This document shows positions 47,816-60,314 of a stretch of 64,000 bases of DNA, in pieces. A program made the translations under genes and the position numbers. The notes under the pieces are model-generated. The model was not told the DNA's origin. It searched no databases and saw only the letters and a program-made list of their open reading frames with translations. Position 1 is the stretch's first letter. Every line of letters starts with the position of its first letter. Source of the DNA: Dipetalonema caudispina. Its lineage: Eukaryota > Nematoda > Chromadorea > Rhabditida > Onchocercidae. The DNA lies in contig JABVXV010000152.1 of assembly GCA_013365325.1 (NCBI GenBank), forward strand, positions 62,001 to 126,000, given 5' to 3'.

Positions 47816-49197
47816 AATAAAATGTATCATCTATCATGAAATGTCGTCAATTTGTCCACAAAAAATTCCAAAATTTCAATTCATATCAAGAAAGAAAAAC
47901 GGTTGCCCGAAATATAAATTTACATCTGCCTGACATCATTCCGTCAAATTTCTCCAATTAGTTCTATAACCGTTATAAATCGGATTTTCATATTTCGACA
48001 TTATTTCTGTCATGAAATAGTCCTATGATTGCTAGGCTTATAATTGAGCAATTGGCATCTCATTTTTACAGATAGATATTATTTCAACAATTAAATAATT
48101 TTCATCAATTCATATCAACCGGTTTGTTTATATTATTCCTGTCTTTTTCTTGTAAGATAGCTTTATAACCGTCATATTTTGCATTTTTTTCACGATCACT
48201 TACTATCGGATTATTTCAAATCTTTTATAACAGTTTGAATACTGTATTTCACATTCTTTTTCGAACAGTATAATTTGACACAATAGTAAATAAACAAAAA
48301 TTATTTTGACTGATTGAAATTCCCAAGTTCAAATAAATTTTACGAAAGCAAGAATTATCTTATGAATTTTTACTATTAAAACATAATTTATCTCCTTTCA
48401 TATGGATACACTGCTAGGATCAAAGAAAAAAATTGTTATTTGGGATATCGATAATCTGTCACATCAATTTTACTCTTTTTTTTTTTGAAAAAAAAGTATA
48501 TATCGATTAAAATATTTGGTCAACTTATCTTTTCCTGGCATTTTTTTAAATTATGAACAAAATTTTTTAGCAATGAAAATTTTTCGCTTGCATAAATTTG
48601 AAGCGAAAAATTAATACAATATACATTCGCTTACGATTAGTCTAAAATGTACTTAGAAAGTATTATCACTTCATTTCAAACTTATTTAAAAGTTTTTTTA
48701 TAGATAGGACAGGATTGCTTTCGCGAAATTTTCTATTTTTCACTCCTTATTTTTTCCCGCTTAATTTATAGCTTATTTATTTATAACTGATTGATATGCT
48801 GATAAACTGATAAGAACATTGGAATACTTCAAAATATTGCATAAAATATACTGAAGAAGGAAAAGAAAATTCGATAGTGCGAGGAAGATAAGACAGTAAA
48901 ATATTATGATTTATAATGAATTATATGATTTCTCAAAATCATATACAAATTAAATCTGAAAATGTAAGTGATAAAATTCATTCAAAATTCAATATTAGGA
49001 ATTCGGAACTGCAAATCATACAATTTTGTGATATGAAATTATCATAAATTATTAATTGTAAACTTTTGAAATAGTTTTACCTTTTATAAGTACTTATATC
49101 TCTATGGTATTTCTTTGCTTGATATTATGCCTATTTAATATGTTTCAAGTAGTTTCATTTTTCGAAAGAAAAAAATTTTTTTTTAAATTAACTTTTA

Positions 49198-49203
49198 TTA
49201 CAG
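49198..49203 (+). promoter_or_regulatory. splice acceptor immediately before the start ATG (cis or spliced-leader)
   Basis: TTACAG abuts the ATG at 49204 after a T-rich tract. In nematodes a trans-splice acceptor often touches the start codon, which supports 49204 as the true start. If instead it is a cis acceptor, one or more 5' exons lie upstream in the gene-poor stretch. Confidence 0.5.
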
Positions 49204-52200
49204 ATGATTACAAGTGATGCTGGAAAATTTTACTTAAAAGTGGAAAAAGGACGAAAGCCTCGCATACAATTATTCGATGAATTACGTAATGCGCAAGTTT
49301 GTATTATTTCATTTCCATTCATTTCCTTCAAATAATCTTCTAACAATTATGCAAATTTTATCGTAAATTAAAAATTTTTCAATTATTTATGATATCATTT
49401 AGGTAACAGTACCATATGATCAGTCAACTAAATGGCCACCAATACGTGTACAGATGAGTGGTGGTATAACAATTATTGTTCAACGATTAGAACAGCAATA
49501 TAAAATTACCGTTCAACATGTAGTAAGTTTAAAGTTGAATAAGTAAATATTAAATAAGTTTAAATTTTGGAATGCTTTTTTGAATTCCTGTCAAATTTTT
49601 TGTTAAATAAATTTTTTTTTCTTTTGGAAATTCAGATTTTCTAAAAGAGATAAATTTTTTTTAGATGGAACGGAAACCGGATATATGTGTTTATGTTAAT
49701 GCTCTAGCACATGAACGTGATATCCGGACGTGTGTTCGTGATATCAATACGCAACTAAATCATGTAGGTGTGGCAGGTCCTAATCTTGAGGTACGTCAAA
49801 AGATATGATTTAAGTAAATAAATAGCTAAGGTAAGCGAAACATATAAACAACTTAAGTAATAAAATATATGGCAACATTGAGTTGATGCTGTGATCGCTT
49901 AATACATCTATAAATTTATTTGAAGAAATAAAATTTTAAAAACCATAAAGATATTATATACAAAAGATTTCAGATTTCGAATATGTCAATTCTATTTAAT
50001 TCCATTATATAGCATTATATAAGTAAGTGGAAGAGTACTTCTGCCAGCTGATTTATCGGTATATATTAAGAGTTCACGAAAAATTTAATATTACACATTT
50101 ATCACCGAGTGATATCAGCGGTCAGATTAATCGCTTATAACATATTCATCAATCAATTGATGGCAATATCTTGTTGTTGAACCTTCCGGTATTGTTAACG
50201 GGAAGAAATCTGACTCAGATTCTGGATGTGACGAAAAATTGGTCCCGAATTCGATGATATTCAAATGAAAGAAAAATTAACAAACCGGATGGTTGCAAAT
50301 AAGAACTGATCAGTTTCTGAAGTATATTCAATCCATAAATTGCTATAATTTGTACTTAAGATAATTAATTTTCTAAATTTATTTTGCCTCTCAAATGATA
50401 ACTCATATCAGTTCCGTCAATTCAAACTCGGTAATGCGTAATTCGAAATTTATCACTTTTTCAGGTAACTGGTCGTATAAAAGCTATCAAAGTAACATTT
50501 GAATCAACGGTTGGAGCCTTACATACTAATTCAAAATTATCCGCTCGAAGTATTATCCTCAAAGCTCAACATATTTTCATTAAGCCTGAAGCATTATTTG
50601 CATGTTCAAAATTACGGGTTTGTTCATAATACATATTTCATATTTTCATCAGATCGTTTATATGTTCAAAATGATGGATTTCTGCATGCTATATGAAATG
50701 TTTTTGCCTATTCCAAATGTTTCAAATTCTCACATTTTAATTATACTTTTTAATTATAATTTTCCAATATTTAATTACATAAAATTTTCTGAATAAATTG
50801 AAAATAACTTTTTTTTTTTAAAAAAATTTCTTGTAGGAAGTGTTATTAGTTTCCAATCTTAATAATGCTTCATTACATTAATATATCCAACTTCAGATGA
50901 TATCTCGACGTGTTCAAATTGATGGTCGAATTTGTTGCTCCGATCAAATGCCGTCCAAAATGTCTGTATTCATTGATTCTGCTTTGCTACATATCGGCGT
51001 TGATGGTACAATTGGTACGACACGATCATCTACTGATAAATCTGTAATTTTCTATTCTTTTTATATTCGATAGAACTAAGTAATGAACTAATTAAGTTCA
51101 ATAGAAAAGTAATTAATGAAACCAGTCTAACATAAAAAAAAATGATAAAATAACGATTAATTTAAAAAATTCATTTGATATTAACAAATAAATTACAAAA
51201 GAGTTGATTAACACGAAATTACTAGGAATATGAATTAAAAAAAAAGTAAATGAAAAGTAGAAATGTAAATTTACAATGCAAGCAACATAAAATACAAGGT
51301 AAATAAGCAAATAAACTTTATCATAAAAATAAGCAATTGCTTGGCGAAAATGTTTAACTGATTAAATAAGAAATAAAAAATTTAGCAAATATAAAATATT
51401 AGCCAATAATGAAATCCATACCAACTTAACAATATATGTGGTCAAATTAATCAATTAATTAGCACCATTTCTCATTATGTATTCGTTTTTCCTATATAGC
51501 AGAAAAGAAATTCTTTTATTCGACAAATATGCAAATAATAAATATTGGAAATGAATAAATGAGTAAAAATTCGTTATCGATTACATAAAATAAATTATTT
51601 ATCAAAAAATTTAACTCGTAAGAAAATTACTTTCTTCTTCCAAATTTTAGATGCCTAAAATATCGGAAAATCTTGTAAATGTACTTAATTTCCGTCTAAC
51701 CGGTTGTTTGGCCAATTTTGGCTCTATCGCTTCCCAAAATGAAATGGAATTTCATGTAGATGGAAGTGTCTTATCACTGCAAGATAGCCGGATTGATAGC
51801 GCTTCCAGAGGGTATGTTTTATTTCGAAATTTCGAATCATTTTAATAAATAATAATTAATCAATTATAACAGTCGCACAACTGCATGCATTTCTTTCCTA
51901 ATTACAACTATTGAGTGTTTTTTCGGATAATTATCATCAATAAATTACTAATTAATTTTGATTACTTGTTCAAGAAATTGAATATTACAATTATTACGCA
52001 AATAAACCATGATTTCAATCATGATTACTTCATGTTTTTACAAATTTTATTTAATATTTTGTTCTATTTTCGATCTCTTTTAATTCATTTATATGCAGAT
52101 ATGCAGCTTTAAAACGAATCAAAGGTATTAGCAGTGAAACATCCGATTCACTACCAACGAGTAGTACTCTTAGTTCGGCAATTTTATATGAAAAACCGGA

Positions 52201-55200
52201 TACGGTTGCTCAATTACTGGAAGATGGGGTGGATTTAAATGATTCCATTAAGGTTTAACTACCACTTATTAATTAATATTCTTTTTACAGAAAAAAAACT
52301 TACAAAAACAATTTTTATATTGAAAATCGAAATTAATTACTTCTTTTGTCTATCAAATTTCAATTTTTAATTGCTTTTTGTTTGAAATTTTTTTTACAGG
52401 TAAATAATACTAATGATGATACACCAAGAAAGATAGCTGTTAGAAAATATAAAGCAATACGAGCATCAGAAAGGCGTAATAAAATGCGTGAAAAGATAAC
52501 GCTAATTCAAGCTCTTATCAGTACGTATGATTGGAAACGTGGAATTATCACTTCTAATAATATTAATGCTAAGGTAGGTATAATGCAAATATGATTTAAT
52601 AATTAACAAAAACAATTTGCTGAATAAACAAAAATTTATTAGTCGAATAATTTAATTTTGAATATTTCATCGCTTGAAAAAAAACAATTTTTTTTAAAAA
52701 TATTTTCATGATGACTAATATAACGAAATTCATATCATTCATCAATCATTCCTCTATGACATATGCTGCTAAAAATTTGGGAAATGCTGAAATGTGGATT
52801 TCATTTAAATTTAGAAAAAAAGTAGTTGCAAAAATTCGTAGTTTTACTTTGATTTAATTTAAACATTTTTCAGTCATCAATTTAATTTGTTTACTTTTTT
52901 GCCTTAAATTTTTTGTCTTTTATTTATTTGCTTAATTTGAAATTGAATTCATAAATATTTAGAAAGTAATAATTATAATTTGAGGTGTCACTAAAATTAA
53001 TTTGAGATTATGCTAAATTATATGACATTGCTGGAATAATTGATAGATTAAGCTTCTTTACCCGAAACGACGGATAAATTGGTAACAAAATAATATGTAC
53101 CTTTTGAAGAATTATATTTTCCATTAAGATAAATTTGTAATTTTTGAATTTAATTAAAGATTGGACGAGATTGTGCTGATTGTGCACAGTTTCGCGGTGG
53201 TATATTGACATTGACAGTTTATGGGAATGCAAAATGTGAAGCAAAATCAATTTGGACCGGTGGTTCGGTAACGGTAACGGTGGGCCATGATTTGATTGTT
53301 GAAGGTAAATAGTCTTCTCACCTAGTACTTGAAATTTGAAAATTAAAGAAAATATATGCATAAAAGGGCAAAATATCAAACATCTTAATTTGATTCTTTT
53401 TTCTTCTTACGACAGATCGGAAACTTTTGGGATTAAAAACTCGAAAAGTTTCCAATGTTTCATGTGTTTTTTTAGGACAAGTGAAGCATGTAAATTTGGA
53501 TGTATCATGCGGTGGTAATCTGGCTATAACTGAAGAAGCGATCATTAGCCAAGAACAATGGGCTAAGGTCAATTTTTCATTCAAATTTTATTTTTATTTT
53601 CAATGATACATGAAATTTGTGCATATATTTCGGGAACAATCAATAATGATCAATTAATTTCTCTTGCTACTTTATACCATACTATCATACTATTTGATTA
53701 TTTATGCTTGTTTATTCGTTGTCTAATCGATAATAAAATAATCCAAAAACATTTTTAAATTCATTTCCAAATCTAGTAATCAGCATAACTCTTTGAAATA
53801 TAATAATTCAAGAGCATTGAAGAGTACATATGTATATTTTGGAAAATATTTTGAAGTTATATATTTGGTTTTCTGAAAATTTTTTTCCATAATCAAAGCG
53901 AACTAAATAATTTGTTATTTCTCCGAAAAATTCAAAATAAAAATCTGAACATTGATGAAATAATTTTTGTCTTCCTTTCCTTATTACTTTCTTTTTAATT
54001 AAAATATCGTTAAAAATTTCATATTTACTAATACAATAATTTATTATCGGCAACAGATAGTTTTGTTCAGATAGTTTCTTCTGCATTTTGTGTTGCCGGA
54101 ATTTGGTCAGTGGGTGAGCAGTTCGGTTTAGATGCTAAATCGGCTACATTTTTGGAAGAATCATATCTGGAAGTTGATTATTTTGAGGGAAAAATTAGTG
54201 AATGTTGTTATAATTCTGGTAAGTATATTCCAATTACATTATTTCGATTCTTCTGTCATTCGATCATGCGATCATCATCTATCTTTTTAACAGTTCGTAT
54301 TAACAGTTTGAAATTATCCTTGTTAACAACTAGAACAGTGAATCGATTATATCATAATAAGTAAATGAATGATTAATAAGCGTATTTCAGGTAAAGATTT
54401 CATAGAAATTTTACTTTTCCTACAATTTAATCTCAAAAATTTTTAATAGATCAAATATGAGTTTATGATATTACGTTCATAATTTTAAATGATTTCCGAT
54501 AGATTGGTAAAAATTGTTTCACTGTCCTAATAATATTAGTGAAATAATTTAGAAGAGAATTAATTGATAAGTTATGTATAATTTAGATCTGATCATTGCA
54601 AGAAATATTTTTCTTTTTCTTTTTTTTTTAGGAACTTGGCAAACTCGTTTCATATCGTTGGTGGTCCGAGGTGATTTATTTACTTTGCATACCGGAAAAG
54701 TGTTTGTTGAGGAAACAACAATTATCGAAGCGCTATCATTTAATAATTGTGGCTTATGGAAAATTAAAGAAGCAATTAAAATTATGCTTAAAGGATCAGC
54801 AAATTTTTTCGCTTCATCAAAATTTAGCGCTAATTTATTGAAAATAATAGCTGAAGGACAATGTACTATTGCTGGGCATTTATCATTGGAGAATTTATTA
54901 GCTTATGTGCGTAATGATATGATTACTGCACCTGGTGCACGAATCACTATAACGATAGGCGGAACTGTCGCAGTGGGAACATTTCGGAATGATTCTTCCT
55001 GGTATCTTGATGGAAATTTACATTTGCATATTGCATGCTTTGAGCAATCCGAAGATGCGCTTATTTTTGTAAAAGATACCTTTACGATGGTAGTGTATGA
55101 CTTATCAGAAGAGCGTTGCCAAGGACGAATTGTTGCTAATCATTTGATTATGAATTTAACAAGAAGATTTCGTTTTGATGGTTACATTCGGGTAAATCAA

Positions 55201-58200
55201 ATTGAAATTTGCGTACCACATGTGGACGAATCAAGGCTGATAATTGGTGGCCAGCTTGAAGTACTAGGTGGACCATTAATTCTGAAAGGGCGAAGTTCCG
55301 GAAGTTCCGAGATTTCTTTATCTTCACCAGCATCCACAGCATCGTCTGTTATAATACATTCATATCCGGCATTTATACTGGAAGGACAATTGAAAGCCGA
55401 AGCTATTATAGCGCCTTTTCTAGCTATTCTACTTTCAACATCTTCTTATTCTTTACTTTCCGGGATGGATTCTATTGCAAAGAATACTACATTTCGTACC
55501 CTAATATCATGCAATTCGTTGCATACTCAACGTACTTCATTGATCGATTCCGTTCCTGAAGATTTATTTCCGGAAGGTATCTTGTGTGCTACAACATGGC
55601 TTCACGAAGGACAAATTCGATTTAATGGTGGAAAAGTATATATTATCACTGATGGATTGGTCAATCGTGGTCGGTTAACAAGTGGTGATAAGTTACAAAA
55701 TCATATGCGTGAAGTAGTTGTACTGGTGGAGAATTTTTTCCAGAATGATGCAGTATTTTCGGCCGATCGCATTGAAATTCGTGGAAATGGCGAATTGCAA
55801 AATACGAATCGTATCTTTGCCAATGATGAGATGAATATACGGCTAGCGAATTTCCGTAGCGAATTTGGACAAACACAATTGGAGGGTACTCAACCAAAAT
55901 TGCTATCAGCAAATAATGAATGTACCCATTTGGAAGGTCGTATTGAAGCTCGTGGAAATTTCGATATATCAACATCGAAAGCTTGCATGACACTGAATCG
56001 ATGTGGAGCTGAGAGACAAGTCCGAATAAGCGCTCGATCACGATTACTCATTGATAATGATATAATCGATGGTCGCAGTAATATCACATTGGCAGCTCGA
56101 GATGCGATCCTATTCAAATCTCGTATAATTGTAGATCTACTGGAACTAACCCTTGGTGCAGCTTATATCACGGAATTTGTGGTGAAAAATAGTGCTTCGA
56201 TAACAACCAATCAGTTACGAATTACTGGAAGTTGTAAATATCTTACTTTAATTATTGATGGTGAACTATCCTGTGAATCGATGGTTATCGATGCAAGAAT
56301 TCGGCAAGTTAAAATGGTTGGTGGAGGAATATTGTCTTGCCGGAAATCATGTAATGTAGGTGGTGATTCGATTACCTTAACGACTCGTGATATTCGTATG
56401 ACTGAATTAATGGGTTCGATGATAACCATAACATCAGATGGCGCGCTTAATCTGTCACCATCTGATTCTCGCCTCAAAACAGTATCTATTTATGCAGATA
56501 CATGCTATTTGCAAGGAAGAATATTTATCGAACATAAAATTGTTTTAAAAATTACCGATGGAGCATGCGATATCAGCGGAGAAATTCTCGGAATTTGCGC
56601 AAACAGTGAACTATCATTGGAATGTGGTGATTTAATCTTAAGCGGAACAGTGGCAAACTTGGATTTTCTAGAAAGTTACACGCGTACAAAACTTGAACAT
56701 TACGAGACAGGGATAATTAAAAGTGTGAGAAATATCGTTTTTGAAGCGGAATTCATTTCATTAGATGGTAAGATTATGGATTCAGAATCTGTAATTGCTA
56801 CCGGCGAAGAAGTGAACATTGAGGGAATTCTTCAAAGTCAAGAAAGTACAAATGTTGCTTATTCAATATTTGGCAAAAAAATTCTTTTCGATGGAGAAAT
56901 ACGTGGCCCGGCAAAATTTGAATTGAGCGGATCAGAAATTACTTTTTCTGGGACCTCAAGCAATCTGAAATTTCTTGATATCGATGCAAATTTAGCCACT
57001 ATTACTCCTCGTGGGTTGAAGTGTGAAAATTTCAGTTTTATCGCTTATTCCGCAATTGTCGATGGTAATTTGAATATCGAGATATTTGGTGTAATTGTAC
57101 AAGTAGCTTTATTTATACGAACCGATTTAACCGGTTGTGCGCAGTGCAAGTTTGTTGCTCCTTTAATTCTTGCTCTAAATTGTCCGATGTCACCGAAAAT
57201 GGATATTTGTTCCCTTATTTATGCTTTTGAACGGTTTGAATTATTCGAATCCGAAAAGCTTTCCGGATTACCTGATTTAAAACAACATTTTATACCATTA
57301 TCTAATTGGTCTACCAATAATAATGTTGAAAGTTTTAACTCTCGACAATCTTCCGGTGATAATAAAGGCGCTGTAAGCCGAAGTTTCATTGAAATTTCCT
57401 TTCATTCTGACATTATTAATCATCATACACTTAATGAACACGATTTATGGCGGAAAACCACAAAAACAATTGGTGAATGCTTTAAAAATTCCCATACAAC
57501 TTATGATGAACTTCAAGAAGCGCTAAAAAGGACGGATCAAATGCGATCAATTGGTATTTCTCTGTCAACAACAAGTTGTCTCTATTTGACACTTTTGAAA
57601 CTTTTAAATGAAATACATATTGAGCATATTCTAATGCGCAATTTTGCTAAATTATTCCATCTTATGTGTAATATTACTGATATTAAAGATGCCGACGAAA
57701 TGAAACATTCCGAAGTATTTATTGAACAACGAGAAAGGTCCTTTTTTTTAAATATTTACTTAAGTTAGTATTTGTTAGTAATTTATATTTTTGTAATACG
57801 TTGTTTATATAATCTTACATTTTTATTTGAAATCAATCAAATTTTCAATATTTAATATGAATATTTGTTTGCTTAATTAATTTGTGTTATTGGTATTGTT
57901 ATAAAATGTATTTTGTAATGTAATATTGATTTAAAAGAATATTTGTCAAATCTTTACTCAAAAAACAAAAATTACTTGTTATTAAATGAATTGTAGATTC
58001 GAATCACAAGCATTGTACGACATAGCTAATCGTTTTCGGATTCGATCACGCAAATTTGGATTACAACGAAGTGAAAATCATTCGGCTGAGGATGACATTG
58101 GCTATGTGAGTCGAAGTTCTAGCGAAGAAATTGATGAAAAGCGTCGAAATATTAATGATCGACAGGATACGTTGTACGATAATAACTTGAATATTTTCAT

Positions 58201-59772
58201 TATCTTTTCTTTTTTCTTCGTACTTCCAAAATTTTTAATTATATTTTCATATTTAATTTATGATCAATTTCTTTTTTTTCTCTTTTGAAAAATTTTGACA
58301 GAAACATTTGTTAGTTTTCCTTTTTTTTACAGACTACTTTACAGATACTGTATGAATTTGGATAACGAATCGCTTACATCAATGTCAAAAATAACAATTA
58401 GTGATGAGGATGATTGCATGGATAAAGATACAGCAACAGATGACGAATTACGGTTGGTACTTGTCGCATGATTTGATAATGTTTAACCTAAAATTACTCA
58501 ATAAACTTCTGATTGAGAATTTTAGAATTGAAAAGATTTCCATGATATTATTATTATTGTTATTACCGTTAATAATGTGATCAAAAAAAAAGAGACAGAA
58601 ATTTTCTTTCTGAAATGTTAAAAAATTAAGATAGGTATGACTTATTGATATTGTGAATTATTTTATCATTTTCCAGTTTTATTACTAATAATTATCAGGA
58701 ATACCGAACATTCAAGATTTACAATAATTAATTGGTACCATTATAACCTGCAGTAATACTATCAAACTAAAATTGAAATTGAATAAGATCAATGGGGAAG
58801 AATTCCTTCTTTGAAATTATTGCCTAAAGATTATTTCATCCAAAATAATAACAAAACATTAAGTGATGATACGCGTAGAAGTCAAAAAGCTGAAAATAGT
58901 TATAATACAACGTATGTTTTGAACGGTGAACGACAAGTACCAATTGGTTATATTGATTTCAATCGATTGGACATTGTTATCACGAAACCAGAATTTTTGA
59001 CCCGTCGAAAAATTCCTTCCGGTACCGATTTAGCCTTCAAGAAAATACAGGTATCTTTTCTTTTTTCCAACTAATTTATATCATTCGAAACACTTTTTTG
59101 TTCCTCAAAAGTTTCTAAAAAAAAAAGAATGAAACGAACTTTTAGATTTATTTAGAATATGCAAACAAATATTTCTATTCCTAATTTTAAAATAATACTA
59201 AAAAAGGAAGAACATAAAATCATATCTGATCATTCAATGCAATGCATTCGGTACGTTTCAATGAAAAAGTCATTTTATTTGATATGCTTACAGTGAATCA
59301 TTCCGGTTAATATCTTTACTGATCAGGCTAACTAATTAAGTGATAAACTGCGCAATAAGAATTGAGTTAGAATTAAAGTTAAAAAATTTTTTGAAATATA
59401 AATTTAGAAAGAAGTCCAATAATAAGCACAATTTTCATAAAAAAATGAATGTAAATTTAGTATCAATAAATTTCCAATTGTATTTGAGTGAAATAAAGCC
59501 ACTTTCAAAGTTTTTTAAATTGTTTAAAATTATTAATTAAAATATTTTGCAGAGCTTGTTTATATTTCATATTTTAGGTAAAAGCAACCTTACCAACGTT
59601 AGAATTGTATTCATTCGGCAGTGAATCATCATTGGCATCATTTGATGAAAAAACGCTAATGCATTCCATTCCTACGCCTGTGAAACGATCACTTATACCA
59701 CGTGCTGCTATTCCAACTAACGGCAGCGGTACTATAAGGAAATCATGTACGGTCATTACTTATGACACGTAA
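49204..59772 (+). CDS. large haemagglutinin-like beta-repeat protein with ankyrin-like segment, function unknown
   Basis: I do not recognise a named orthologue. Exons: 49204-49296, 49403-49522, 49665-49790, 50465-50617, 50897-51043, 51651-51811, 52099-52252, 52400-52573, 53160-53304, 53476-53567, 54071-54218, 54632-57737, 57997-58170, 58333-58452, 58801-59050, 59578-59772; 1785 aa, all phases consistent. Residues about 30-265 are short beta-type repeats (GRIKAIKVTFES, VQIDGRICCSD). About 294-360 is ankyrin-like (VAQLLEDGVDLN, then DDTPRKIAVRKY). From about 377 to 1370 comes a long run of regular beta repeats whose best section resembles FHA-type adhesin beta-helix repeats: LVNRGRLTSGD, FFQNDAVFSAD, ELQNTNRIFAND, HLEGRIEARGNFDIS. 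About 1400-1540 is helical; about 1545-1785 is polar, acidic then basic, and probably disordered. No signal peptide or membrane segment is visible, so a cytoplasmic scaffold is one guess. The acceptors at 53160 and 58801 are the weakest. Confidence 0.8.
54632..57737 (+). other. giant 3.1-kb exon carrying the haemagglutinin-like repeats
   Basis: Exon 12 of the gene is 3106 bases, while the other 15 exons are 92-250 bases. It codes for residues about 505-1540, that is, most of the beta-repeat region and the helical segment after it. It opens after a T-rich acceptor (TTTTTAG) and ends at an AG|GTCCTT donor; the next exon restores the frame with RFESQAL. Codon use looks like that of neighbouring exons, so the block is not a recent bacterial import. 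Confidence 0.85.
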
Positions 59773-59945
59773 CTCTAGTATGGGTACGTAATTATGGTAC
59801 GTGAATCGTTTGCTTAAATGATACATAATTGTAATACATTATAAAAAATGTAAGTAATTAAGGAAATCATAGATGTTCATTAGCTATGATACATTGATCA
59901 TTTAATTATGCGTACGTAATTGTTATAAATGAATCGTTTGCTTGA
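59737..59945 (+). repeat. imperfect direct duplication over the 3' end of the gene
   Basis: A stretch of about 80-86 bases occurs twice, at 59737-59817 and 59860-59945, with a period of about 123 bases. Shared blocks include AAGGAAATCAT, GTACGTAATT and GAATCGTTTGCTT. The first copy contains the last coding codons (ending ITYDT) and the stop; the second lies in the 3' UTR and would read ISYDT in the matching frame. The copies have diverged by substitutions and small indels, so the duplication is not recent. Confidence 0.75.
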
Positions 59946-60308
59946 AAGTAGCGTACGTATTGGAAGTGATATTTGATGTATAAATGCTTATGTGATATTG
60001 CTATTTGCATTAAATCTAATTAATCAAATATTATCCTTCCGTGTGATATCTTCCGATAACTTTCTTTTTTTTCTATCTCCCTCCCTTCATCTTTCTCTTT
60101 CTTATAATCTCAGAGAAAATTTGTATGATAGTGATTTCTTCGTTTTCTACTTGTTATAGAGTTATACTTTCCAATTTAAATTTAAACAATCAGGAAAATC
60201 ACTTTAACTGTTGATAGTTTCATTTGCAACAACTTGATAGGGTTTAATCTTTTTTTCTTTCAATGTGCACAGTTGAAGGAAAATTTAGGTGATGAATAAT
60301 TTTAAGCT

Positions 60309-60314
60309 AATAAA
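60309..60314 (+). terminator. candidate polyadenylation signal of the repeat-protein gene
   Basis: AATAAA 536 bases beyond the TAA at 59770; a second copy lies at 60415-60420. Both are plausible and neither is proven. Confidence 0.35.

Noticed and set aside
53008..53584. Two overlapping minus-strand ORFs
   Set aside because: Antisense of exons 9 and 10 of the repeat-protein gene.
49204..59772. Whole gene as a recent bacterial (Wolbachia) insertion
   Set aside because: Sixteen spliced exons with consistent phases and host-like base composition show an established nematode gene; any transfer would be ancient.
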